Below the pieces are notes generated by a model that had not been told where the DNA came from, made no database searches, and saw only the letters and a program-made list of their open reading frames with translations. Made by a program: the position numbers and the translations under genes. A DNA stretch of 64,000 bases from Hymenobacter sediminis (lineage in GTDB: Bacteria; Bacteroidota; Bacteroidia; Cytophagales; Hymenobacteraceae). The stretch is from positions 372,001-436,000 of the forward strand of contig NZ_QKNS01000002.1 of the NCBI RefSeq assembly GCF_003231285.1, in the 5' to 3' direction. Below are positions 1 to 8,417 of the stretch, in pieces (the stretch's first letter is position 1; every line of letters begins with the position of its first letter).

Positions 1-1719
1 AAAGCTGCTGCTGGCCGTGGGCGAGGTCAGGCTAACGGCAGGAGCTACGTTATTAGGTGCAGCCACAAACACGGTTACCGGGGCCGAAGTAGTTACTACC
101 CCTTCGTTGTCCGTAGCCTTGGCAGTGATGGTGTACACGCCGGGCGCTACGTTGGCCCAGGTGGCGCTGTAGGGCGCGGTGGTGGCAGTGCCCACGAGCG
201 TAAAGCCACTGTAGAACTCCACCTTGGTTACCGAGCCGTTGGCGTCGGCGGCATTAGCCGTGAGGGTAAGGGTAGCGGGCGTCATAATCAGGGCCTCGTT
301 GGTGGGCGAGGTCACGCTGACAGTAGGAGCGGGGTTGGCCGCCACGCCGCCGCTGTAGTAGATGTTATCAAAGTAGAAATCGGCCTGGGAGCTGGCCGCG
401 TCGCCGGCAAACATGAAGGTTTGCGTCACCGAGCCCAGGTCGCCGTTGCCGAATGCCGACATCGGAATGACCACCTCGTGCCACTGTCCGTCGCGCAGCA
501 GCCCGTGCTTGGTTACGCCAGCCGGAAAATCCACCCAGCTTTCCCCGGCCCCCGACTTGATGCCGAACTTGAACTGCCCGGCGTAGGAAGTCTTGAACTG
601 GAATTTCAGGGCGCCATTGTTGAAGGCCACCAGGTTTTTTACCTGGTTATCGACCCCGAGGCCAAACCAGTTGCCGGCGTTAGCGCGCAAAGCCAGCACT
701 TCCTGCCCTTCAAAGGGGGTAGCGCCGGCAATGTTAGTGAGGTTGTTCCAGATGTAGAGGTTGGCATCCTGCCCGTAGCTGAGCCGGTTGGTGATGGCCG
801 GGTTTTCGGTGTAGATGCCAAAGTCGCCGGCAATGCTGTTGTTAGAGCCCAGGTACAGCTCGTCGCCGGGGCTTTGGTAGAGGCGGATGTAGTCCACCAG
901 CATCTGGCCGGGCAGGGGCGCCGAAATGGCGTTCTGGTCGTAGATACCGGTGTACTGCCCGCCCACGGCCAGGTTCAGCAGAATAAACTGGGCCTGGTGA
1001 AACTCCTCCAGGTCGGCCGCCGCGGCTTTAGAAATATCAATGGCGTAGTACTCGTGCCCGTCGATGAACATGCGGATGAACTGGCTGTCCCAGCTCATGC
1101 GGTACACGTGGTAGTCGGCGGTGAGGTCGGTAGGGCTGTCGTAGTGGGTGTCGTAGGCGGCGTGGGAGTTGTTGTTTTCCCAGTGGGTAGCCCCGCCCAG
1201 GCGCCGGTTGGTCAGGCCTGCCTGAATAGCGGCGGCCGAACCCATTTCCATAATATCGATTTCGCCGCTGGCGGGCCAGGTGCCGCTAGCCCCCAGCATC
1301 CAGAAGGCCGGCCAGAGCCCGTTTTGCAGGTTCGGCACTTTGATGCGGGCTTCCAGCGTGCCGTACTTGAACTGCACGCGCCCCAGAGTTTTCAGGCGGG
1401 CCGAGGTGAAGGCCTTGCCCTGGTAGTTTTCGCGCCGGGCCTCAATGACGAGGTTGCCGTTTTCCACACGGGCGTTTTCGGGGCGGTTGGTGTAGGTTTC
1501 CAACTCGCTGTTGCCCCAGCCGCACACGTCCTGAGCGCACCCGTCGCCCTGGTCAAAGGTCCAGGTGCTGGGGTTGATGGTGGTGCCATTGAAGTTTTCT
1601 TCCCAGACGAGCTGCTGCTGGGCCTGGGCCGGCGCCTGGCTCAGGAAGAAGAGTCCGCCGAGTAAAGCCAAGCCTTGGGTACGGACTCGTTGGACACACT
1701 TGTAGAAGGTTATTTTCAT
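1..1719 (-). CDS. Secreted GH16 family beta-glucanase (laminarinase-like), 3' end beyond window
   Basis: The reading frame runs open from the ATG at 1719 to the window edge (573 codons without stop). It begins with a signal peptide ending near AQA, residue 33. Residues about 35-295 are a GH16 fold with the catalytic signature GEIDIMEMG (E153, D155, E158), typical of beta-1,3-glucanases. About 300-450 is a jelly-roll, carbohydrate-binding-like domain, followed by one complete bacterial Ig-like repeat (about 455-550) and the start of a second. The enzyme is expected to hydrolyse laminarin-like glucans outside the cell. A type IX sorting domain could lie past the edge, which would fit porT in this window. 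The long antisense frame opposite this gene is a shadow. The family call is firm; the exact substrate is inferred. Confidence 0.9.
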   Translation of the reverse strand, partial: MKITFYKCVQRVRTQGLALLGGLFFLSQAPAQAQQQLVWEENFNGTTINPSTWTFDQGDGCAQDVCGWGNSELETYTNRPENARVENGNLVIEARRENYQGKAFTSARLKTLGRVQFKYGTLEARIKVPNLQNGLWPAFWMLGASGTWPASGEIDIMEMGSAAAIQAGLTNRRLGGATHWENNNSHAAYDTHYDSPTDLTADYHVYRMSWDSQFIRMFIDGHEYYAIDISKAAAADLEEFHQAQFILLNLAVGGQYTGIYDQNAISAPLPGQMLVDYIRLYQSPGDELYLGSNNSIAGDFGIYTENPAITNRLSYGQDANLYIWNNLTNIAGATPFEGQEVLALRANAGNWFGLGVDNQVKNLVAFNNGALKFQFKTSYAGQFKFGIKSGAGESWVDFPAGVTKHGLLRDGQWHEVVIPMSAFGNGDLGSVTQTFMFAGDAASSQADFYFDNIYYSGGVAANPAPTVSVTSPTNEALIMTPATLTLTANAADANGSVTKVEFYSGFTLVGTATTAPYSATWANVAPGVYTITAKATDNEGVVTTSAPVTVFVAAPNNVAPAVSLTSPTASSSF

Positions 1720-1991
1720 ACGGGTGGGGTTTGTGGGACAAAAAGGTTGGGACGAAAGAGCGGGAGCCGAAGTGGTTCAGCTATAAATCAGAAGGAGCAC
1801 TGCCAGCACAAGCCCAAAGACTGGGCTTATTGACGGGTAAAGGAGGTAGGAGAATAGTCTGGAATAATTCAATGGTGGTAGCCAATAATGCTAATGTATT
1901 GTCGTTTAGGGACCTTATGCAAGTAGTGTTAGAGGCTCTTCTCGTTGATATTTAGGCTTTAGCCACAAGCCCATACGCTTAGCGCACAAGC

Positions 1992-2036
1992 AAAACCACC
2001 TGCCATCCGGAGGCAAGTGGCCCGGATAGCAGGTGG
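1992..2036 (-). terminator. Putative rho-independent terminator
   Basis: Arms 1996-2010 and 2022-2036 pair over 15 positions with one mismatch around an 11-base loop. On the minus strand the stem is followed by TTTT (1992-1995). It lies about 110 bases beyond the stop of the DUF2236 gene. The rest of 1720-2149 holds no gene I can support; a 74-codon plus-strand frame there has no recognisable features. Confidence 0.5.
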
Positions 2037-2149
2037 TATGGGTGTCAGTGCGACGTTTAAAAAACAAACGCCCACAACAAGATTTTTTTCCTCTGGCTAG
2101 CAGGCTTGCTTACCTCCTACCAGAGCGGCTAGCCCGAAAACTCAGCTAG

Positions 2150-2935
2150 CTAAGCGGCCCGGCGCATCGGCAGCGGCGGCTCCACATCCAGGGCCTTGAT
2201 CTGGGCCCGGTACTCCGTGGGGAGTAGGCTGGTTTTTACCCACTGGCTCAGGGCCAGGTGCTGGGTGTGGCGGTAGAGGGGCACCACCGGCCGCAGCCAG
2301 GAGCGCCGGCCCAGCCGCAACAACTGGCGCACCGGCTCGGGCACTACCAGCGCCTGCCCTTGCAGGAGCAACCGGTAGCGCAAAGGCCCCAGGTGCTTGC
2401 GGTACTGCTGGTAGAGGTTGGTAGTGAAAGGGCTATGCGCCAGGTCCTGGGCCAGGTGCTGCTCCCGGTCCGCGAGCCAGGCGCCATAGGTGGCCGGCAA
2501 CTCCGGGATGCCCATGCGCTGGCCTACCCGGCAAAACACCGTGAATACCTCCGCTTTTTCCACCTCCGAAAGCCGGCGCTCCAGCAGCTCGAAGGAGCGG
2601 ATGGAATAGTCGATGAGCATGTAGAGCACGTCGCGGTAAGCCCATGCCGGAATGCGCTGCCCGCGCTTGGCTTCCACGGCTTGGTGAATGGCCGTAATGG
2701 TATCAATAGCCTGCTCGGCCCCGGCACGGTCAGCAAACACAATCTGCCGGGCATATTCTACGGTAGAAAATAGGCGGCCCAGCGGGTCAGCGGGCAGGCG
2801 GCCGGTGAAGTAAAGCCAGTCCACGGCCTTGTTCACGGCAAACTCGGCGGCGGCCCCAGCGAAAATAAACAGCACCGTATCGGCCTTGCCCCAGATGGTG
2901 CGGACCACTGATTCTTGATTTACGAAGTATTCCAT
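2150..2935 (-). CDS. Oxygenase MpaB family protein (DUF2236)
   Basis: 261 residues resembling the MpaB/latex-clearing-protein type heme oxygenase family (DUF2236). The recognisable block is near the N-terminus (AGAAAEFAVNKAVDW, then LFSTVEYARQIVFA, with internal DRAGAEQAI and conserved helices to about residue 150). Characterised relatives bind a b-type heme and cleave hydrophobic or steroid-like substrates. Here the substrate is unknown and the protein is shorter than many members, so this is a family-level assignment. The ATG at 2935 follows a promoter-containing gap shared with the divergent DUF2809 gene. Confidence 0.75.
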   Translation of the reverse strand: MEYFVNQESVVRTIWGKADTVLFIFAGAAAEFAVNKAVDWLYFTGRLPADPLGRLFSTVEYARQIVFADRAGAEQAIDTITAIHQAVEAKRGQRIPAWAYRDVLYMLIDYSIRSFELLERRLSEVEKAEVFTVFCRVGQRMGIPELPATYGAWLADREQHLAQDLAHSPFTTNLYQQYRKHLGPLRYRLLLQGQALVVPEPVRQLLRLGRRSWLRPVVPLYRHTQHLALSQWVKTSLLPTEYRAQIKALDVEPPLPMRRAA

Positions 2936-2988
2936 AGGCTAGCGTAGTCAGGTCGCAAACGAACCGGAGCAGCATCCAGTGCGGCGCG

Positions 2989-3032
2989 TTTGTGATTTGA
3001 TGCATTGCAAATTACTTTGAAATACAAAGTAA
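2989..3032 (+). promoter_or_regulatory. Bacteroidota promoter with overlapping palindromic operator
   Basis: TTTG at 2989-2992 is followed after 19 bases by TTACTTTG (3012-3019), close to the Bacteroidota consensus TTTG-N19-21-TAnnTTTG. The -7 box is one arm of a perfect 8-5-8 palindrome: TTACTTTG, aaata, CAAAGTAA (3012-3032). A dimeric repressor bound here would cover the -7 element. It lies in the divergent gap between the DUF2236 gene (minus) and the DUF2809 gene (plus). No regulator gene is adjacent. Confidence 0.6.
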
Positions 3033-3071
3033 ATACTAATTTTGCTTCCGCACTTATATTTTCTCTCGCTA

Positions 3072-3461
3072 GTGAATAGAAACCGCCTTGCGTATGCCAC
3101 TCTAAGCCTGCTTACTATAGCATTGGGCCTGGCTTCCCGCCGCTATCAGGCCGCGTTGCCCGCCTGGGTGGGGGCCTACGTCGGCGACGCGCTCTGGGCC
3201 TTGCTGGTGTTTTGGCTGGTAGGGTTTGGCTGGCCCCAGTGGAGTAGGCGGCGGGTGGCGGCAGTAGCGCTAGTATTTGCGTTTCTTATTGAGGCGAGCC
3301 AGTTGTATCAAGCGCCTTGGCTAAATGCTCTGCGCGTTACCACACCCGGCCGCTTGGTGCTGGGGCAGGGCTTTCTGTGGAGCGACTTGCTGTGCTACAC
3401 CTTGGGCGTGCTGGTAGGGGTAGGGCTGGAGCAGATTGGGCAGCGCTCCAAGGCTGCCTGA
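3072..3461 (+). CDS. DUF2809 family membrane protein
   Basis: A small polytopic protein of about 129 residues with four hydrophobic segments. The family core is visible: GDALWALLVFWLV, FAFLIEASQLYQAPWLNALR and GFLWSDLLCYTLGVLVG. This DUF2809 pattern occurs as VanZ-like small membrane proteins; function unknown. No ATG is available. GTG at 3072 places the first helix close to the N-terminus as in relatives, while TTG at 3042 would add ten residues. The promoter and palindrome at 2989-3032 sit just upstream. Confidence 0.8.
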   Translation: MNRNRLAYATLSLLTIALGLASRRYQAALPAWVGAYVGDALWALLVFWLVGFGWPQWSRRRVAAVALVFAFLIEASQLYQAPWLNALRVTTPGRLVLGQGFLWSDLLCYTLGVLVGVGLEQIGQRSKAA

Positions 3462-3489
3462 ACACGCGCGACGCGGGCTATAAATAATC

Positions 3490-3534
3490 AAGCCACCCCG
3501 AGAGCAAGTAGTACACCTGCCCTCGGGGTGGCTT
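3490..3534. terminator. Bidirectional rho-independent terminator
   Basis: A perfect 13-base-pair stem (3490-3502 with 3522-3534) and a 19-base loop lie between the convergent DUF2809 and RidA-like genes. Confidence 0.65.
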
Positions 3535-3548
3535 AATTACGGAGGAGC

Positions 3549-3941
3549 CTATTTCACTACGGTGGCTTCTAACTCGATGGTTAGGCCCGCGAAGAGGCCC
3601 TGCACCTCTACCATAGTAGTAGCTTGCTTGATGCCGTGTCGGGCAATCCAGCCCTGGTAGATATCGGTGCAGGTAGTGAAGAACTCCGCCACTGAGGTGG
3701 TGTACACGTTCAGCCGCACTATGCCCTGGCACTCATACCCTGCCTCGCTGATTAGTTGCTCCAGGTTCTGGAAAACCTGCTGCAACTGGCTGCGCATGTC
3801 GGTGGTGCTGGGGCGTCCTTCGGCATCAATGGCTACCTGCCCGGAGCAGTAGAGCGTGCCGGCGGGTTGCTTGATTTCAACGGCTTGTACGGAGTTGGTT
3901 TGCTCACCCCATTTCCAGGGGTCAATGGTGCGCTTTTCCAT
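3549..3941 (-). CDS. RidA family protein (YjgF/YER057c/UK114)
   Basis: 130 residues from the ATG at 3941 (a longer frame to 3980 adds 13 residues unlike the family). The RidA fold is recognisable: GTLYCSGQVAIDAEGRPS, then QVFQNLEQLISEAG, IVRLNVYTTSVAEF, and the C-terminal ATTMVEVQGLFAGLTIELEA. RidA proteins deaminate reactive enamine/imine intermediates. The canonical substrate-binding arginine of the R-[NV]-x-[VAC] region reads QGLFAGLTIE here, so this may belong to a non-archetypal subgroup with another role. It lies 82 bases downstream of the co-directional WYL regulator. Confidence 0.85.
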   Translation of the reverse strand: MEKRTIDPWKWGEQTNSVQAVEIKQPAGTLYCSGQVAIDAEGRPSTTDMRSQLQQVFQNLEQLISEAGYECQGIVRLNVYTTSVAEFFTTCTDIYQGWIARHGIKQATTMVEVQGLFAGLTIELEATVVK

Positions 3942-4023
3942 TTTTGGCTTTGTAAAGTGGTGTGAAAATCTGTTTGTCACATTCGACTCTACAAAGGTTC
4001 AGGCGCCCACTGACAGCCCTATG

Positions 4024-4992
4024 TCAGCATGTTTTCGGGCCCGCAAAAAAAGAATATACCCGCTTGGCTAGCTCGCGCAGATGCTCTTCCAAAGCCGCGG
4101 GTTCAAGAATGGTTACGGCCCCGGCGTAGGGTAGCAACCAGGTAGCTAGGTAGGGCAGGTCACCGATTAGAAAGGTCATTTCCAGGCTGCCATCCGGCAA
4201 TAGTTGCTCCTGGGCCCAACCGTACTGGTACTTGGTATCCTGCAGATGCTGGACCAGGGCCAGCAGCATGGCCGCGGGCTGAAACCGAAGCACTACTTTT
4301 TCGCGGGGCCGCTGCGCAGCCTGGGTAACCCAATGCAGCCGGAGCGCTTCGGGGCGCGGGGTAAACATCTCAGCCTGTAGCGCTAGGTGCTGAATCCGAT
4401 CCAGGCGAAAATCCCGGAACGTCTGGCGCAGCCTACAGTAAGCTACTACGTGCCATACCCGGCTCCTATACAAGCTGACGGGCTCAACGTCGCGGGTGGA
4501 GGGGGCGGCGGTATCGGCGGACTGGTAGTGCAGGCGCACCACCCGGCGCGTGGCAATGGCGGTTACCAGCTGCTGATAGGCCTCGGGGGAGCCGGCTTGT
4601 TCGCGAGGACTTAATACCTGAATGTGGGGAGCCAGGGTTTCCAGATGGTCGCGGTCGGGACGGCGCAGCACGGCGCGCAGCTTGTCCATGGCGGCGCCGC
4701 TGAGGCGGGCGGTGGGCGCGTCGGTGAGGCGGGCCGCCAGCTTTTCAGCGCTGAGTAGGGCTGTAGCTTCTTCGCGGGTAAACATCACGGGCGGCAGCCG
4801 GTAGCCTTCTACCAGGGAGTAGCCTATGCCCGGTTCACCCAGGAGGGGCACGCCGGCTTCTTCCAGGGTGCGAAGGTCGCGGTAAATGGTGCGCAAACTC
4901 ACGCCGAATTGCTCCGCTAAGGCAGGGCCGCTCACCGTGCGCTTGGCCTGCAACTGAATCAGGATAGCCGTGACGCGGTCAAATCGATTCAT
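4024..4992 (-). CDS. WYL-domain transcriptional regulator (YafY family)
   Basis: 322 residues from the ATG at 4992 (MNRFDRV). The frame extends upstream to 5136, but that stretch does not look like protein of this family. Residues 1-60 form an HTH_11 winged helix (ILIQLQAKRTVSGPALAEQFGVSLRTIYRDLRTLEEAG). A WYL domain with the RVVRLHYQSAD segment occupies the middle, and a WCX-like C-terminus ends the protein. Such proteins are ligand-responsive DNA-binding regulators. The gene order with the RidA-like gene downstream suggests joint transcription, but the effector and targets are unknown. Confidence 0.88.
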   Translation of the reverse strand: MNRFDRVTAILIQLQAKRTVSGPALAEQFGVSLRTIYRDLRTLEEAGVPLLGEPGIGYSLVEGYRLPPVMFTREEATALLSAEKLAARLTDAPTARLSGAAMDKLRAVLRRPDRDHLETLAPHIQVLSPREQAGSPEAYQQLVTAIATRRVVRLHYQSADTAAPSTRDVEPVSLYRSRVWHVVAYCRLRQTFRDFRLDRIQHLALQAEMFTPRPEALRLHWVTQAAQRPREKVVLRFQPAAMLLALVQHLQDTKYQYGWAQEQLLPDGSLEMTFLIGDLPYLATWLLPYAGAVTILEPAALEEHLRELAKRVYSFFAGPKTC

Positions 4993-5172
4993 TACCCAGA
5001 TAAAAAGAGAGTACCAGTGGCGTGGGCAGCTAGTGGGGCTACTAGCTGCTGGGCCGCAAAGGTACTCGCTAGTATGGTTCTGAAGGGCAACAGGGGGTAG
5101 GCGAAAGTCGATTGACTCGACCATCACCAAAACCACTCGTTGCTGAAACGATTGGCCTGCCGCCTCTGCAAA

Positions 5173-6573
5173 CTACTCTACCTTCTTCTGAGCTTCCGGC
5201 TTGGTTTCTTTGGCCACCCAAATAGATTTCTGGTTGACGAACTCCCGAATGCCCAAGTGGGAAAGCTCCCGGCCGTAACCCGATTTCTTGACGCCCCCGA
5301 ACGGCATTTCCGGCGACGACTTCACCATGCTGTTCACGAATACGGCTCCGGCTTCTACGCGCCGCGCCAGCTGCTCGCCACGCCGCACATCTCGCGTCCA
5401 GACGGAGCCGCCCAGCCCGAAACGCGAGTCGTTGGCGAGGCGAATGGCATCGTCGGCGTCCTTGGCTTCCAGAATAATAGCTACGGGCCCGAAGAACTCC
5501 TCCTCGTAGGCCCGCTGGCCGGGTTTCACGCGCGTGAGGATGGTAGGGCGGAACAAGGCGGTGCCGGGCTTGCTCTGGCCGCCGTGCAGCTCCACTTTGG
5601 CACCTTGTTTCACGGAGTCTTCTACCTGCTGCGTAAGCTCATCGGCCAGATCAGGGCGGGCCAAGGGGCCGTACTGGGTGGCTTCGTCGAGTGGGTCGCC
5701 GGTCTGGAAGGCCAGAAGGTGGGCTTTCATCTTCGCCACGAACTCCTTGGCTACCCCTTTCTCCACGATAAACCGTTTGGCGGCAATGCAGCTCTGGCCG
5801 GCGTTAATCATGCGGGCCTGGGCGGCGGTTTTGGCGGCCAGCTCCACATCGGCGTCGGCCAGCACAATAAAGGCATCGGAGCCACCTAGCTCCAGAACGG
5901 TTTTCTTGATTTCGCGGCCAGCGGTGGCGGCCACCTGGGCGCCGGCCGGCTCCGACCCCGTTAGCGTTACGGCCTTCACCCGGTCGTCCTCAATCAGCTT
6001 GCCTATCAGGTCGGAGCCAATGAGCAGGGTACGGAAGATGGCAGGCGGAAAGCCAGCATCGTGGAAAATCTGCTCCAGGGCCAGGGCGCACTGAGGCACG
6101 TTGGAGGCGTGCTTGAGCAACCCCACGTTGCCCGCCATCAGGGCCGGGGCAGCAAAGCGTACCACCTGCCAGAACGGGAAGTTCCAGGGCATCACGGCCA
6201 GCACTACCCCAATGGGCTCGTGCGAGATAAAACTGTGCTGGGCTTCGGTCTTAATTTCCTCGTCGCCCAGGAACTGCTCGGCGTGCTCGGCGTAGTAGTC
6301 GCAGGTGAGGGCGCACTTTTGTACTTCAGCGCGACCATCTACCACAGGCTTGCCCATTTCAATGGCCATCAGGCGGGCCAGCTCGTCCTGCCGCTCGCGA
6401 AGTAAGTCAGCGGCGCGGTGCATCAGGCGGCTACGCAGCTCAAAGGGGGTAGTCCGCCACTCGCTGAAAGCCTTATGCGCCTGCGTTAGAATACGCTCAG
6501 TTTTACTCCAGCTGAAGGCACGGAAGCGGCGCTCGACGCGGCCGGTGTAAGGATTGAAGGATTCGATGGCCAT
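5173..6573 (-). CDS. NAD(P)-dependent aldehyde dehydrogenase, succinate-semialdehyde dehydrogenase type
   Basis: 466 residues from the ATG at 6573 (MAIESFNPYTG); a TTG 11 codons upstream is less likely. Catalytic residues are present: C262 in INAGQSCIAAKRF and E228 in VLELGG, plus the cofactor motif VMPWNFPFWQVVR. The GQSCIAAKRF block is typical of short succinate-semialdehyde dehydrogenases of the GabD/YneI group. The enzyme oxidises an aldehyde such as succinate semialdehyde to the acid in the cytoplasm. The last residues (KETKPEAQKKVE) form a charged tail. The gene stands alone, with an ECF sigma gene divergent from it. Confidence 0.9.
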   Translation of the reverse strand: MAIESFNPYTGRVERRFRAFSWSKTERILTQAHKAFSEWRTTPFELRSRLMHRAADLLRERQDELARLMAIEMGKPVVDGRAEVQKCALTCDYYAEHAEQFLGDEEIKTEAQHSFISHEPIGVVLAVMPWNFPFWQVVRFAAPALMAGNVGLLKHASNVPQCALALEQIFHDAGFPPAIFRTLLIGSDLIGKLIEDDRVKAVTLTGSEPAGAQVAATAGREIKKTVLELGGSDAFIVLADADVELAAKTAAQARMINAGQSCIAAKRFIVEKGVAKEFVAKMKAHLLAFQTGDPLDEATQYGPLARPDLADELTQQVEDSVKQGAKVELHGGQSKPGTALFRPTILTRVKPGQRAYEEEFFGPVAIILEAKDADDAIRLANDSRFGLGGSVWTRDVRRGEQLARRVEAGAVFVNSMVKSSPEMPFGGVKKSGYGRELSHLGIREFVNQKSIWVAKETKPEAQKKVE

Positions 6574-6749
6574 TGGAAGGAAAGGTAGGGGTGGGGCCTG
6601 CGGCAAAGCCAGAAGACAAACAAGGCAGGTGGCTTTAGGGTTAAGCTCAGCCTTGGTAACTTCAGCGAGGCGAGTGCCGTAGCAGTACGGCCCAGGTGTA
6701 TAAGTTGCACTTTTTGGGTGCCCGCGCGCCGAAATTTAGGTTTATCCAG

Positions 6750-6757
6750 TACTTTCG
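6750..6757 (+). promoter_or_regulatory. Putative -7 promoter element of the sigma/anti-sigma operon
   Basis: TACTTTCG matches seven of eight positions of TAnnTTTG and lies 55 bases before the probable GTG start of the sigma factor gene. Confidence 0.4.
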
Positions 6758-6812
6758 TTTCATCTGCGGGGTCGGCTGTGCTACGCCGCTCCGTTTCCTT
6801 TAGTTGCTGCCC

Positions 6813-7370
6813 GTGTCTGTTCCCACTCCAGAGTCAGCTGCCCTCGAAACTGAAGTTCTGCTCGTGCAACGCCTGCGCGACCGGGACGAAGGGGCCATGA
6901 CCATCTTCTACGACAAGTACTCCGCAGCTTTATACGGTGTGATTATGCGCATCGTGAAAAAAGAAGAAATTGCCGAGGACGTGTTGCAGGAAGCCATGGT
7001 CAAAATATGGCACTCATTCCCTTCCTACGATGCCGAAAAAGGTCGTCTGTTTACTTGGGTCATGAATGTGTGTCGAAATTTAGCCATCGACAAAATCCGG
7101 TCCCGACAGTACCGCGTAGGTAGTCGTACGCAGCCAATCGAAGAAAGTGCAGCGCTGCGCCAGGCCGCCGAACCCTCGTTCCGGCCTGAGCACATTGGCT
7201 TGCAGGAAATGACGAACCAGCTGAATCCGGAGCAGCGGCAAATCGTGGACCTGCTTTATTTCGGCGGATTTACGCAAAGCGAAGTGGCAGAAGAACTGAA
7301 CCTTCCGCTCGGCACGGTAAAAACCCGGGCCCGGGCGGCCATCAAAGTATTATCTAAATTGATTCGGTAA
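6813..7370 (+). CDS. ECF-type RNA polymerase sigma factor
   Basis: About 185 residues with sigma-70 region 2 (FYDKYSAALYGVIMRIV, then AEDVLQEAMVKIWHSFPSYD and FTWVMNVCRNLAIDKIRS) and region 4 (LNPEQRQIVDLLYFGGFTQS with GTVKTRARAAI helix-turn-helix). No ATG fits: GTG at 6813 or TTG at 6804 are the candidate starts. The gene ends two bases before the GTG of a membrane-anchored anti-sigma factor, the classic sigma/anti-sigma pair in which the partner sequesters the sigma factor until a signal releases it. Confidence 0.92.
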   Translation: MSVPTPESAALETEVLLVQRLRDRDEGAMTIFYDKYSAALYGVIMRIVKKEEIAEDVLQEAMVKIWHSFPSYDAEKGRLFTWVMNVCRNLAIDKIRSRQYRVGSRTQPIEESAALRQAAEPSFRPEHIGLQEMTNQLNPEQRQIVDLLYFGGFTQSEVAEELNLPLGTVKTRARAAIKVLSKLIR

Positions 7371-7372
7371 TC

Positions 7373-8290
7373 GTGAACGTACAGGAGTATATCGAATCAG
7401 GTATCCTTGAGGAGTACGCCCTGGGTGTGCTTAATGAGGTCGAGCGCGCCGAAGTCGAGCGCATCGCACGGGAACACCCGGAAATTGGCCGGGAGTTAGA
7501 TTCTATTGTACGCAGCCTTGATGCGTATGCTGAGGCCCATGCCATTACCCCACCCGCCGAAATGCGCGACCGGGTATTGCAGGGCTGGCAGCAGGCCATC
7601 CGGGAAACGGAAAAGCCAGAACCCAGCGCCGTGTCGGCATCTAATGGCACCAGTGCCACCACTCCGCCCCAGATGGTGGCCGTTACCTCGGCTCCGGCTG
7701 CGGCAGTGCCTAGCCCTTCTGCTGACGGCGCGGTGGTACGGCAGATGCCTGCCCAGGAAAGCAACAGCGGTCGGACGCGCTGGCTGATTGCAGCCTCCGT
7801 GGCCCTGTTGGTGTTGAGCGCTCTGGGCAACTTTTTGCTCTACAACCGGCTGAAGGAAACGGAAGCCAACCTGGAAGTGGCCCAAACGGAGCAGTCGCGC
7901 TACGCGGCTACCCAAAAAGCGGCTCTTAATGAGCGTGATGAGCAGCTCCGGGTACTGCGCAACGAGGCATTCCGCGCCGTGGAGCTGAAAGGTACGCCCA
8001 AATCTCCCAACGCTCTGGCCCGTGTGTACTACAACCAGCAAACAAAGGCCGTGTACGTGGATGTCCGCAACCTGCCCGCACCGCCCGCCGGCAAGCAGTA
8101 CCAGCTCTGGGCCCTCGACAACGGCAAGCCCGTTGATGCCGGGGTACTGGCTACGGCAACTGCCGCCGGTGACAGCATTCAGCAGATGAAAGACATTGCC
8201 AGCGCCCAGGCCTTTGCCATGACGGTGGAGGACGAAGGCGGGGTAGCATCGCCCACGCTGAGCACCATGACGGTAATCGGTAACCTGTAA
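7373..8290 (+). CDS. Membrane anti-sigma factor, RskA-like
   Basis: 305 residues, GTG start two bases after the sigma gene stop. The N-terminal 75 residues form a zinc-less anti-sigma domain (YIESGILEEYALGVLNEVER, REHPEIGRELDSI). A Pro/Ala-rich linker leads to one membrane helix (WLIAASVALLVLSALGNFLLY, about 133-153), a short coiled coil (LKETEANLEVAQTEQSRYAA), and an extracytoplasmic RskA domain containing the signature PAGKQYQLWALDNGKPVDAG. It should bind the adjacent sigma factor inside and sense a signal outside; release by proteolysis is family knowledge. Confidence 0.9.
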   Translation: MNVQEYIESGILEEYALGVLNEVERAEVERIAREHPEIGRELDSIVRSLDAYAEAHAITPPAEMRDRVLQGWQQAIRETEKPEPSAVSASNGTSATTPPQMVAVTSAPAAAVPSPSADGAVVRQMPAQESNSGRTRWLIAASVALLVLSALGNFLLYNRLKETEANLEVAQTEQSRYAATQKAALNERDEQLRVLRNEAFRAVELKGTPKSPNALARVYYNQQTKAVYVDVRNLPAPPAGKQYQLWALDNGKPVDAGVLATATAAGDSIQQMKDIASAQAFAMTVEDEGGVASPTLSTMTVIGNL

Positions 8291-8316
8291 TTCTTGAGAA
8301 TATCAGGTGGTTAAGC

Positions 8317-8348
8317 AAAGAGCAGGTCGCGCGAGCGGCCTGCTCTTT
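8317..8348 (+). terminator. Rho-independent terminator of the sigma/anti-sigma operon
   Basis: AAAGAGCAGG (8317-8326) pairs with CCTGCTCTTT (8339-8348), with further pairing inside. It begins 27 bases after the anti-sigma stop. Confidence 0.7.
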
Positions 8349-8417
8349 ATCGTATAGGGCCAGATTCACGTAAAGGCTTTTCGGCTATCTTCCGATTTTC
8401 CATCAAGACCTTTTTCT

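Noticed and set aside
421-1665. Long plus-strand open frame of 414 codons
   Set aside because: It is antisense to the GH16 gene, whose catalytic motif, signal peptide and domains lie on the minus strand; the frame is a by-product of GC-rich codon use.
1731-1955. Plus-strand frame of 74 codons beside the GH16 gene
   Set aside because: No signal, domain or plausible composition.
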